From positions 216,295,212-216,359,211 of the forward strand of contig CM056997.1 of the NCBI GenBank assembly GCA_029891345.1: a stretch of DNA of 64,000 bases, written 5' to 3'. Made by a program: the position numbers and the translations under genes. Below, piece after piece: positions 49,530 to 59,340 of the stretch. Every line of letters begins with the position of its first letter. Position 1 is the stretch's first letter. The notes under the pieces are model-generated. The model had not been told where the DNA came from. It ran no database searches and worked only from the letters and a program-made list of their open reading frames with translations. The stretch comes from Dryococelus australis (taxonomy: Eukaryota; Arthropoda; Insecta; Phasmatodea; Phasmatidae).

Positions 49530-50965
49530 GCAGGCATACCCTGTCTCCAACTTGCACTTGTGTACCTTGACTTAATGCTCGTAGGTAGTCTGTACTTCGT
49601 GGCCCCCACCACCACCACCACCACCACCTCCACCACCACCACCACAACTGGGGTTATGCTCCAGGGCCTAAGATAGTAGTAGTAGCACGTTCAAGACAGG
49701 CCTAGCCCTTCACTCGCCCCACTTCTATACCTAGTCTTCAGTGCGAAGGACAGTCATACACAGAAGTTCGCGCTGCCGCAACAGTCGTCGCTGATGCTAG
49801 ACAAGACCAGACTTTCCAGGGCAGAACGCCTTTCATACGAACCGAGTGAAACGAAACAGGCCAACACTAGCAGCAGAAAGCGCCCGACGAACCGCACAAC
49901 CAATGTGAGAATCTGTAAGGATGCTGTCCACCGACAGTGCGAGCATCGTGCACGCAAGTCGAAGGATGGAACTAGCCGAGAGAGAGAGAGGGAGAGAGAG
50001 ATATGCCAGGGTGGTAGTCCAGTCGAGCGCATGTCCCTTTACGAAAGTATGTGTAGCAAGTTGGTATGTTTTGTCAATGGGTTGTGATGTACCTACAGTA
50101 CTTGCAGGTATAGAGTAGTTTTCTTGCTCGGTAATGCATACTGTGAACCGAGAGGGAGGACAGTTATTGTGGTGTGTGCTGCTGGTGAGTTCACGACGAC
50201 GGGATATGCTCGCAGCCTACAGGTCTCCACTGCTACACAAGTTAAGGTTAACATCTGCTCTGCATCTTCTAAAAGCAGAGTACATAATTAGTTGACATAT
50301 GTGTGTGTGAGTGTTTCGATACCTCCTTATTCGTCACGTGTAATTTGTTTCGCGATGAGCTTGCGTCTACAGCATTATAGATGATACGTACTCGAAATAA
50401 GTACATGTACTATTTTTCCCCAGTATGTAGTGGTGTCGTCTCTCTTGAACGACTAATGTGTGTTGTTTCATATGTTCTTACAGTTCTGGCACTGGGTACT
50501 GTATTCTTCTCGTAAAGGGACATGCCACCCTGGTATCTCTCTCTCGGCTAGTACCATCCTTCGACTTGCCTGCACGACGCTTGCACTCTCGATGGACCGC
50601 AGCCTTACAGGTTCTCATATTTGACGTGTAGTGGGTCGGGCGCTTTCTGGTGCTAGCGTTAACCGGTTTCGTTTCACTTGGTTGGTACGGAAGGCGTTCT
50701 GCCCAAGATGTTCTTGTTAGCATCAGCGAAGACTGTTGGCGCAATGTGAACATCAGAGTATGACTGTCCTTCGAACTGACGGCTCGATACACAAGTGCAA
50801 TGAGTGCAGGCTAGGTCGGTCATGAATGTGTTACAATTTCAGTCTTGGGCCCTGGAGCACGATCCCAGTGATGGTGGTGAGGGCCACGATGTACAAACTG
50901 GATAGAAGCATTGAAGGCTCGGTACACAAGTGCAGGTTCGAGACAGGGACACGCCTAATGGCGTT
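49530..50965. repeat. Large imperfect palindrome, centre near 50250
   Basis: Left-arm pieces 49530-49680 and 49740-50050 are inverted copies of 50845-50965 and 50500-50790. Matching pairs include the ccctgtct..aacttgcacttgtgtacc block with its complement at 50925-50955, and the agcgcccgacgaacc block with its complement near 50630. The spacer (50050-50500) is unique in the window. The arms are diverged parts of the same long repeat family as 47950-49450. Frames on both strands across it are incidental. Confidence 0.8.
49600..49643. repeat. (ACC)n tract in the palindrome left arm
   Basis: A trinucleotide run with an interruption. The right arm has only ccaccatcac at the equivalent place, so it expanded in one arm only. 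Confidence 0.85.
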
Positions 50966-51350
50966 TCGCGTAACGTTAGGCAAAATGCTGTTAGGCCAAA
51001 CGCCGCTTAGGCAAAACGTCATTAGGCTAAACACCTTTAGGCATAACACCGTTATGCAAAACGCCTTTAGGCGAACTACCGTTAGGCAATTCGCTGCTAG
51101 GCAATTCGCCTTTAGGCAAAACGCCGTCGGAAGAAATGCAGTTTTCATATTTTAGGTAAATGCCGTTAGGCGAAATGCCATTAGGCGAAACGCCATTAGG
51201 CAAATCGCTGTTAGGGAAAACGCAGCTCTCTCAGGAAAGTAACATTTTAGGCAAAATTCCGTTAGGAAATCCACCATTAGGCAAAACGCCATTAGGCAAT
51301 TCGTTGTTAGGCAAAGTGCCGTCAGGCAGAAAGAATACCACTGGCAACAT
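50960..51350 (+). repeat. 15-bp minisatellite, array 1 (gttaggcaaaacgcc)
   Basis: About 25 diverged units of the form TTAGGC-AAAAC-GCCG, with variants in the middle (aaaac, aattc, aaatc). The period of 15 is a multiple of three and the unit has few stops, so both strands give long artefact peptides such as LGKTPLGK and FCLTAFCL. Two non-unit interruptions break the array: cagttttcatattttagg (51141-51158) and gtaacattttagg (about 51239). The same two occur in the same order in array 2. Confidence 0.9.
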
Positions 51351-52163
51351 GTAATATACGGATAAATATAAAACTATTTTCATTTACAGAAATTTTTATT
51401 ACTAGTAGTGGTTAAATATGGGTACATGCCGCTGTTTTAATGTAACTATTCGCGTTTAGAACGATTGACGATCTCGATATTTTTTCCTCGGCTAATGAAC
51501 AATTTTGGTACTAGAGGGCAGCAAATAGCTATAGCAAGAGTTAGTTCGAGCAAACGTTGCATGATGTCGCCATCGCCAGAAACTAAAATGTTCTTTTCTA
51601 GAAGCAGTAGTTACAGCAGAAATCGGATGGAGTCGCTAGCGTCGGCTCCTGAGCCAACTGCAGCTGTAACGCAACTGCTTCATTGTGGTAGCAAATACTA
51701 TAAGACTAACACCGGACAGCTGGCGATTTTCCGTGCGAAAAGTGATTGCCCTGCGCTCTACCGGCTTGAGGTGGCGACACATTTGTTTACAGATACCTTT
51801 GTGCGTTTTAGACTGGTAATTGCTTATGTTTTATACCGTTTTAATGATTTTAGTGATTAACGTTCATTGAATTAACCTGGCAGCTGGCATTTGCACTGTG
51901 TATAATTGTTTCAGTTACACTGTTAGTTCTGCAAAATCTATTCCATTTTCCGATTTTCTTTTCCACTAACAAATATCTCTGTAATATTTTGACTCCTTAT
52001 TTCAAGCACATACATAACATGAAACAGAAATTTCCGAAGCTTGACGTTCTTGTTCTTGTACAAACACTTCACTAAATAAAACCTTACCTTAGAATTGAAA
52101 ATAAAAAAGGGGGTGCGGACAGACGCCAACTTTGTCCCCTCCCCCCAGAAATAAGCGTGACTA
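51351..52163 (+). other. Unassigned DNA with a 131-codon open frame (51465-51860)
   Basis: The frame has S/R-rich text (SSSYSRNRMESLASAP) and no domain I recognise. Its end near 51830 reads through AT-rich DNA. It is not repeated elsewhere in the window. It might be an exon-like relic or chance; I give it little weight. The rest of the interval shows nothing. Confidence 0.3.
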
Positions 52164-52171
52164 GATCCAAC

Positions 52172-53486
52172 TAGAGATGGGCTTAACAGTTACTTTTAAG
52201 TAACGTGTTCCAATGTTCCAGTTACAAGTTGGTAACACGTACTAGTAACGTGTTATTTTTGTAACAGGTTACTGTGAAACCGTTCCAACAATTCCCGAAA
52301 GAACCTCTATCCCTGGCATGAACAGTACACAAATTCTAGGCATTACATTTTTTTTATGATTGTTTTATTTACATAGTACAGTAATATAATATGGTATGGA
52401 ATACAAAAAAATATAACAAATCGTTGCGTGTCATGAAAATTAAATTTAATGTCTAGCTTATTCTCTCGTACGCCGGGAAATGCCTAATGTGTTTATATGT
52501 TCGCATTAATAGAATTTACATGAATGTACGAGAAAGTCTTGTATGCATGGCCTTTGTGTTATTGTTTGTTAAAAGGAAAATTCACTGATTGAATTAGTGT
52601 CGTGAAACAAATTTTACTGAAGTGACAGCCAACTGCACCGGCGAATTAAATATTGTTTGTTTTTTTAGTTTAGTCTAATAATTACGTGGAACAAACATAT
52701 TTACGTTAGTTTACTATTCATATTACAAAATTTTCCGTAATTTAAAGGAGTAAAAACGTTTTTGGAGAGAGATAGGCTTCTAACTCGTTTACCCTCTGTG
52801 TTTCAAGGCCGGTACCTAACCATCTGCTCTGCTTACTCACACAGGAATATATGAGGGAAATAAAGTTTTCTAGAATGCGGCTCTGACGAGTGCGCCACAA
52901 AATGTACTAATGTTTAAATTTAGTTTAATAGTCAAGAACTGCACTGTATTGCTTTATACTGTAGTAACTCTAGTTTTAATATGCCGTTTACTAGCGTAAT
53001 AAGCATCGGAACTTGGTTTTTCATCAGATTTAAAGCAGAAAATTAGTTGAAAATGTAACACATACGCTTATATGCGTAAAACACATTCTGTTTTTAAATC
53101 GTAGTTTTGCAATTTTAGTAACGCGTTAAATATATTAAAAAGCACGCTGCGGCATTTAATTAGTAATAAATCAATGCTTAGTTATACTGATACTTCAATT
53201 TTCAGCTAATTGGGATTTAAACATTAGCACGAACATTCGGGAAGTTATACACAGTTTGTTCTTCTGAACTTCGGCTCCTCGACGTTCCAGAAAATAACGT
53301 TTACGCATGCGCAGTAGTCAGCCATTGAAGCAGTTCCACAAAATTTCCTTTACGCATACGCAATAGTCAGGCGTCGAAGCAGTTCAAAAAATGACACTAT
53401 AAACTGTAGAACGTGTTATTTGTGTAACGTGTTACCAAATTGTAACAGTTATTTATAACCATTACATTAAATAAAACCCATCTCTA
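52172..53486. mobile_element. Non-autonomous hAT element with 8-bp target site duplication
   Basis: The ends are tagagatggg and cccatctcta inverted repeats, 10 of 10. The flanks gatccaac (52164-52171) and gattcaac (53487-53494) match at 7 of 8 bases. Subterminal blocks on both sides are built from taacgtgtta-like words, in both orientations (for example gtaacacgtac near 52232 and gtaacgtgttacc near 53428). The 1315-bp interior has no transposase and is AT-rich, so movement would have needed a helper. Confidence 0.85.
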
Positions 53487-53657
53487 GATTCAACACTGGC
53501 CAGTAAAGAATAAATATATGGCATTAATATGACCTTGATTTAAAAAAAGGGTAGTGAAAAATATTTAGGATTAATTTTCCCTTGATGTTTGGGACTACAA
53601 AGTTGTGGATCACAAGTATACACTATCGACAATGTTTGCTCGGTGGTTGTCACCCAG

Positions 53658-54565
53658 TTAGAATCTCGTAGGGCCACCTCTTGCGTCTATAACAGCAGCC
53701 ACCCTGTCTGGCATGCTCTCTACGAGTGTTTGCAGGACATCCACAGGGATTCATCGCCATTCCTCTTGCAACCATTCCACGAGTTGAGCAATGGATTTTG
53801 GCCGCGCCTGACGAGCCCTCACCTGGCGATCCAATTCGTCCCAAAGATTTTCTATGGGGTTGAGGTCGGAGCTCTGGGCGGGCCAGTCCAATCGGCGAAC
53901 ATTGTTGTCGTCGTACCACTGCATAGTAGCCCTTGAAACATGGCACATGGCATTGTCATCCTGGAAGTAACAAAGGTCCATTCCTTATAAATGGGCCAAT
54001 GTTGGGAGCATTTCACTATCCAGAATGTTACAATAGGCTTCTATTTTCATACGACCACGGACAAACACCAGTGGTCCTACGCCGAAGGCCGTGAAACAGC
54101 CTCACACCATCACTCCACCACCACCGAATTTCCTAGTTGGCACTATACACTCCGGCAGAAGCCGTTCCCCGGGTAGACGCCAAACCCATACACGTCCATC
54201 GGACCGGAATAATGTAAACCTCGACCTATCACTCCACAGAACCGATTTCCACTGCTCCAGTGTCCAGTTGCGACGGTCCAAACTCCACCTGAGCCTCCTT
54301 TATCAAGCTTTAAGTCAAGCTTTATTGCTTGTCGTGATATGGGGCTCATGTGCAGCTGCTCTTCCGAAATATCCAAGTCGGTAGGCCTCTGTATGCAATG
54401 TTCCACTGGAAACCGATACTCCTGTTGCTGCATGAAACTCCTGTCGGATGGTAGCCATGGGCTGTGCCCTATTTTTAACAATTTTAATTTTTAGAGTTCT
54501 GCGATTTCTGTCGGTCATGATTGAAGGACGCCCAGAACTAGTTTTACCATAATTTCAGGACTCCA
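53658..54565 (-). pseudogene. Tc1-type transposase, DD34E, inactivated
   Basis: Tc1 transposases cut and paste DNA between TA sites. From the N terminus on the minus strand: a SGRPS linker and helix-turn-helix segment (54315-54560), the first catalytic D in SDRSRF (54221-54238), the second D in FQDDNAMCH (codon 53955-53957), and the E in PIENLWDE (codon 53850-53852). That gives 34 residues between the last two, which is Tc1 rather than mariner DD34D. The C terminus ends ARGGPTRF with a stop at 53658-53660. A TGA replaces a tryptophan near 54112, a stop precedes the block with the second D, and frames shift, so it is dead. The first helix-turn-helix is missing upstream of 54565. I found no convincing terminal inverted repeats. 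Confidence 0.9.
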
Positions 54566-54755
54566 ATAGTGGACATTTTTTGGAAGGAGTTGTTTTTTAG
54601 TTAATAACAAAAAAATAATTTTTTTGTTTAGTTAATAATCATTATTTCCATTTAGTTAAAATACGTTGGTTTTCAAGTAACCTAATTATTTTCTACATTA
54701 TTATTTTTTTAAATAAAAATAGCAACTAAAAGTATGCACGAAAACGTCCAAACAT
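54566..54755. other. AT-rich spacer between the Tc1 and hAT pseudogenes
   Basis: Contains ttagttaataa repeats at about 54598, 54631 and 54655. No terminal repeat of either element is identified. Confidence 0.4.
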
Positions 54756-56619
54756 TTACTTAGAACTGGGTCCTACGATTACAACATCTGTACAATCGGG
54801 TTCTTGCTTTTGCCCTGGAGTTGGAAGGATGTAATATTTCTCAGATGATAGTACTTTTCCAAGGAATACCTTATCAGTTTTAATTTTTTTGTAAATGTCC
54901 ACACAAGACCTATTTGAATTAACTTTTATGTTGAGTAGCTCCCTTACAACCGAAACGGACATTCTTCCCCTCTCCGCCGACCAAACGTTTCCCATTATAT
55001 AAAATACTCTTTGCACCGGTGCTAATTTGTTTGGCCGGCAAGCACATCCCGAACTCCACCAATTGGAACATGTTTTTGTACTCAATGTTGCACTTTAACA
55101 TTGAACCAAAGACTTCCTTCCACTTCTCTCGAGTGCTGAGCTTTCTTTCTTCAGGCAGGCCTTCCCACTTAGGCTTCAATTTTTTAATTATGTCATAGCA
55201 TAATGCACGCTCGTCAACTCTCTTTCAGTTCTGACCAGGCATTTCTTCATTTTTCAAGGACAACCATGAAAATTTGTCTGCCTTGTCTTTTCGGGCCCTA
55301 CCTGCCTAGATCGATCCCTACCATTTTAAGTAGTTTATGCCAGCATCATAAAACTCTGAAACACTCCCAAAAAACTTGTCTTCCTCAACTTCACCTTCAG
55401 ATTGTAGTAGTTGGTTCAGCAGTTGTTTGGCAGCAAGCGGAACAAATCTGTGTTGCTTCCTCACTTCCAGCTGCCTTGCCAAAGCAAGGTAGATTTGTGA
55501 CGCCTCGGAAGCAGTAACGCCCTCTCGCTCTACTTCTATAACATCTTTTTGAAACATATGCAACGAACCATGAACAAACGTGAGGAAGAGTTCATTAACT
55601 GGGTTTTTGAAAAAATCCACCATCAGTTTTGGGCTACGTTCGCTAGCTAGAAAGTACAGCTTCAGTGGCTTGAACTGACTAAGAATTCTTTCGATAACTG
55701 GCAACAAACTAAAAAATCTGATGCTGCTACGAGACAAAAGTCTTCGGAACTCAACACTTGCGAATTCGCAGATCTCTTTCATTACGGTCGCCCTAACGGT
55801 GTACTGATAAAAATACTTGTACAATTTGACAGCAATTTCTTCGACGTCAACAGAAATCACATCAGATGCTGTTTGTACATCAATGTGCGTGATGTGGGCT
55901 GAGCATCCAATTCCAAGAATATGCCTTTCTAATTTGGCCTGCAGTTTCCTGAAAACATTTCCTTGACCTCGCCTATGGACACTACCAAAATTGGTGTTGG
56001 TGTTGTCATCACACATGGCTACTATTTTAGACTCAGGAAGATTAAGGGAATATGTATTGATTCATTTTAAAATGTGATCAAGGAGAATGTCACTTGTTTC
56101 ACCAGGTACTTCTTAAAAATAAAGCAGTTTCACATTGACTCCATCATTCACAATGAAATACCTGACAACTACAGTGGTTAATTTTATCTCTTTCCTGTTG
56201 GAATAATCAATGGAAATTGTAATGTAGTTAACACCTTTCAGATCACTCAACAATTAGTTAAAAATGTACGGAGAGATTACAAAGACTATTATGGCTTCAG
56301 TTTTTGTACGAGCTGCTGAAAAGTCGGGTTCAAACTACTTTTTAATCAGTTTAGAAGTTCAGTCGCTGGTGTTAAAACTTAATTCATGTTTTGCAGTGTG
56401 GTAGGCAAATGCTGCCTCTTCGCAGCACACTGCAACTTATTGTCTCCTGCAGCTTTATTTTTGAAAAAAAGAAGTAATGTTATCAGATGAAGCTGCACTT
56501 ACCGCTTTTTTATGTTTATCACTTTTCATGAAATATTGAATGTCAAGTCGTCCTCTGTTTTCTACAGAAAATTCTGAGCTACATGTCAGACACCGTACTC
56601 GAGCACTGCGTTTTCGCAT
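54756..56619 (-). pseudogene. hAT-superfamily transposase with N-terminal zinc finger, decayed
   Basis: On the minus strand the likely start is ATG at 56617-56619, followed by a C-x2-C pair and an SDKHKK segment, a short BED- or C2H2-like finger, then a linker. The middle is a 232-codon open frame (55318-56016) with CDDNTNTNFG near its start, the region around the second catalytic acid of hAT enzymes, and long helical segments. The C terminus (54850-55060) has RVFYIMGNVWSAERGRMS, matching the hAT dimerisation domain. Stops and shifts separate the parts. Family length (about 620 codons) fits, so this is one nearly full copy. Terminal inverted repeats were not found. Confidence 0.8.
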
Positions 56620-58377
56620 GATTTGAAAAATTTATATTCACTTTGAAGTTTTACATTAAACGAACACTTTCTTTTCGGGCCCATTTCCAGCAACTAACTG
56701 AAAATTCACCACGTAATAGATACAACTAAAGTTCTAATCTTAAAACGAACGAAGTAAACAACGGTTTGTCAACGAGCGCTTGCCAATGTCGACTGTCGGA
56801 CTGTCTTCTGCTTTGTTTTGACGGTCTAGCTGAGCATCGCTGCATGCAATGTTGCCAACCGCTAAATCAAAACAGAGCGAACTTTCCCGGCCGCCCGATC
56901 TTTCACTCAGATATCCGAAAATCCTGGCCATTCGTTCATCCTAGACACTTTCCCACACATGCTTGAATCCCGGACTGTCCGAGATAATCCCGGAAGTATG
57001 GTAAGCCTAGGCATCGCACAACTATGCCGTCCGTAGAAAGTGGCATAAATATTTACATTTCACGAAATATTATTTCTTTTGTATTTAGCTCTCGAGCAGT
57101 AATTTTCTGTTACAAATGATCTGCGACGCACAATTATTTTGTTGTTGCGTATTTGCAAGTCCTAAAGGAAGAGCAGCAGCAAAACAAATTAAAAAGACGT
57201 GTGCAAAGTTAACTGTCACAAGCTGTATTACGAGCACGCTATTCTCTCCAGTACAAAAACCCAGAGTTACCGAGAACGTACGAAAGTCCCTGGCAAACTA
57301 TATGGCCCACGCCCCTCGTGGTATTTTTGTTTTGGCCATAAGGGATTCAAGTTATGTTTTTAGAAATGCCTTAAATGTAGTAATTAGGAAAGTATTTCAA
57401 ATTATATCAAACGCGATGACATTTAGCGACACATGTCATGTATTTAAAAATGCATCAAATGGAGATCAGAAATCATTTCAAATGATAGCAAACGAGATGT
57501 TATTTAGGGCGGGAAAGACTTTATTCACTAAAATAAACTCCGCGTGTGATATCCCAACAGTAATTCTATGTTATGTGTATTTCTGACAAACATTATTAGT
57601 ATAAAACGGTCACTATTTATATTGGCTGTATCAGAAATTATGTAAAACATAATAGGAGTGGGTTTAGTGATCCATGCGATGAAGTCTGCTCGGTATAGGC
57701 TTACGTAGAGCTGAGGGTGTGAACGGTAGCTAAGAATGTTGTGTTAGGTGTTGAGGTTCCTGTGTTCCTAGGACACTATAATTGTGACATATGATTTTTA
57801 AATGTTACGTAAGATATCACAGTTTGCCAATTTATGTGTCATGCTCTACGCATTAATTTTTCATGTAATTATATGAGTGTTGTTATACTTATTTCTTGTC
57901 AGGGTAACTTAATATTGTTTTTCGAGACGATTGAATGTTAATTGGTTATTTATTCTGGTTGAAATCGGTTTTTTTTTGTGTTGTAACGTAACATGTTTTG
58001 AAGAATCAAAGATTAATATACATAGTTTTGAAGTTGGCAACATTGCGAGTGACGTAATGTAGGGGAGGGATTTTTGAACGCACGACTTTTAAAGCCCTGT
58101 CTGAGTAATGTTAATTAGAATTTTAGGGTGTTGTAGTTAAATATTCTTCTCTTTCGAACATTCATCAGCAACATCTGGATTATAATTTAATTAAAATATT
58201 GTAATTTGCTGTTTTTAAGTTTGATCATTTATTATGTCCTGATAAGTGTGAATTTATCCTTCAGAGTACGTTTGTATGAACACTCTCAACTGTCGACCTC
58301 CCCAGTGTGTCAACAGGAAATATTGTGCCATGAAAATAACTTTGAACAAGATTAATTTCAGAACTGTCAAAATGTGC
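56620..58377. other. No recognised gene; open frame 57116-57586 with an internal duplication
   Basis: The plus-strand frame of 156 codons begins MICDAQLFCCC and ends CDIPTVILCYVYF. Two segments in it resemble each other (SYVFRNALN...KVFQIISNAMTF and CHVFKNASN...KSFQMIANEMLF), spaced about 81 bp in the DNA (57351 and 57432). No domain, signal peptide or homolog is recognised. The interval at 57590-58377 is AT-rich and shows nothing. Confidence 0.35.
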
Positions 58378-58617
58378 ACTCGTTCATTAGTGCTACTATA
58401 TATAGTACGTTCATTAGTGATACTATAGTACGTTCATTAGTGCTACTGTAGTAAGTTCATTAGTGCTACTATAGTACGTTCATTAGTGCTACTATAATAC
58501 GTTCATTAGTGCTACTATAGTACGTCCATTAGTGCTACTATAGTACGTTCATTAGTGCTACTATAGTACGTCCATTAGTGCTACTATAATACGTCCATTA
58601 GTCCTACTATAGTACGT
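58378..58617 (+). repeat. 23-bp minisatellite, about 10 units
   Basis: The unit is gttcattagtgctactatag followed by tac. Variation is low: c for t at position 3 in some units, gat for gct in unit 2, and a tata insertion in unit 1. Each unit contains the 10-bp perfect palindrome TACTATAGTA. It is more uniform than the other tandem arrays here, so probably younger. Confidence 0.95.
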
Positions 58618-59340
58618 GAATGTGCATGCCTTGGACATGCGGAACAGTGTTGGATGCGTTGATACAGACAATGAATTATATTTTTTCCCAAAGTGGACAC
58701 TGTTGACTTCTATGCGCCTTTTTCTGCTCACTCTCTTCTTAAGAGAGCACGAAATTATTGTTAAAAAAAAGGGTCTTCAAATATGGCCGCAGGGAAAATT
58801 ACAGCAAAGTAAGGCCTGGGGATCGAGAAGGCCCTACATAAAAAGCTATACCAGTTATCAGGTAGCCTATTTAAATTGCGGTTAGGAAATGTTATCAAGG
58901 TTTTAATAAAAAACTCATTCTAATAACATCTAAAACATTATACTTGTACAATTGATTACTTAAACAATATACGTTATTGTCATCACAGGTAAAATAAATA
59001 CCCTGTCATGCTTTTAGTGGGGGGGGGGGGGGGGTTAGTCATTTATACACACGTATTTTGCACCACCGCACATCAAAATCGCAAAGCAAAAGAAACAGTT
59101 AAACGGCAGAGTTTTCTTCCAAGAAAATTGGCATTCCTGCCTTCTGCTTATCGTTTGAAAATGTCATTACATAAATAAATCCGAAGTCTGGTTTAAGGAA
59201 TTAATTTCTGCGAATGAGCGCAACCTGTGTTATATAGCTTACTTTCAAACATATTAGATGACATAAATTCATAATTATAACAGATAGTTTGCATTTGTCT
59301 ATTAAACCCCTTTCTCCATGTAAATATGAGAAGGTTAAGG
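58618..59340. other. No recognisable gene; 16-G run at 59019-59034
   Basis: The open frame at 58616-58885 has no family signature. The pure G run is one of five in the window. Confidence 0.5.

Noticed and set aside
50826-51155. Open frames of about 100 codons on both strands through the minisatellite (also 62695-63269)
   Set aside because: A 15-bp unit without stops leaves several frames open at once; simultaneous openness on both strands shows they are not selected as protein.
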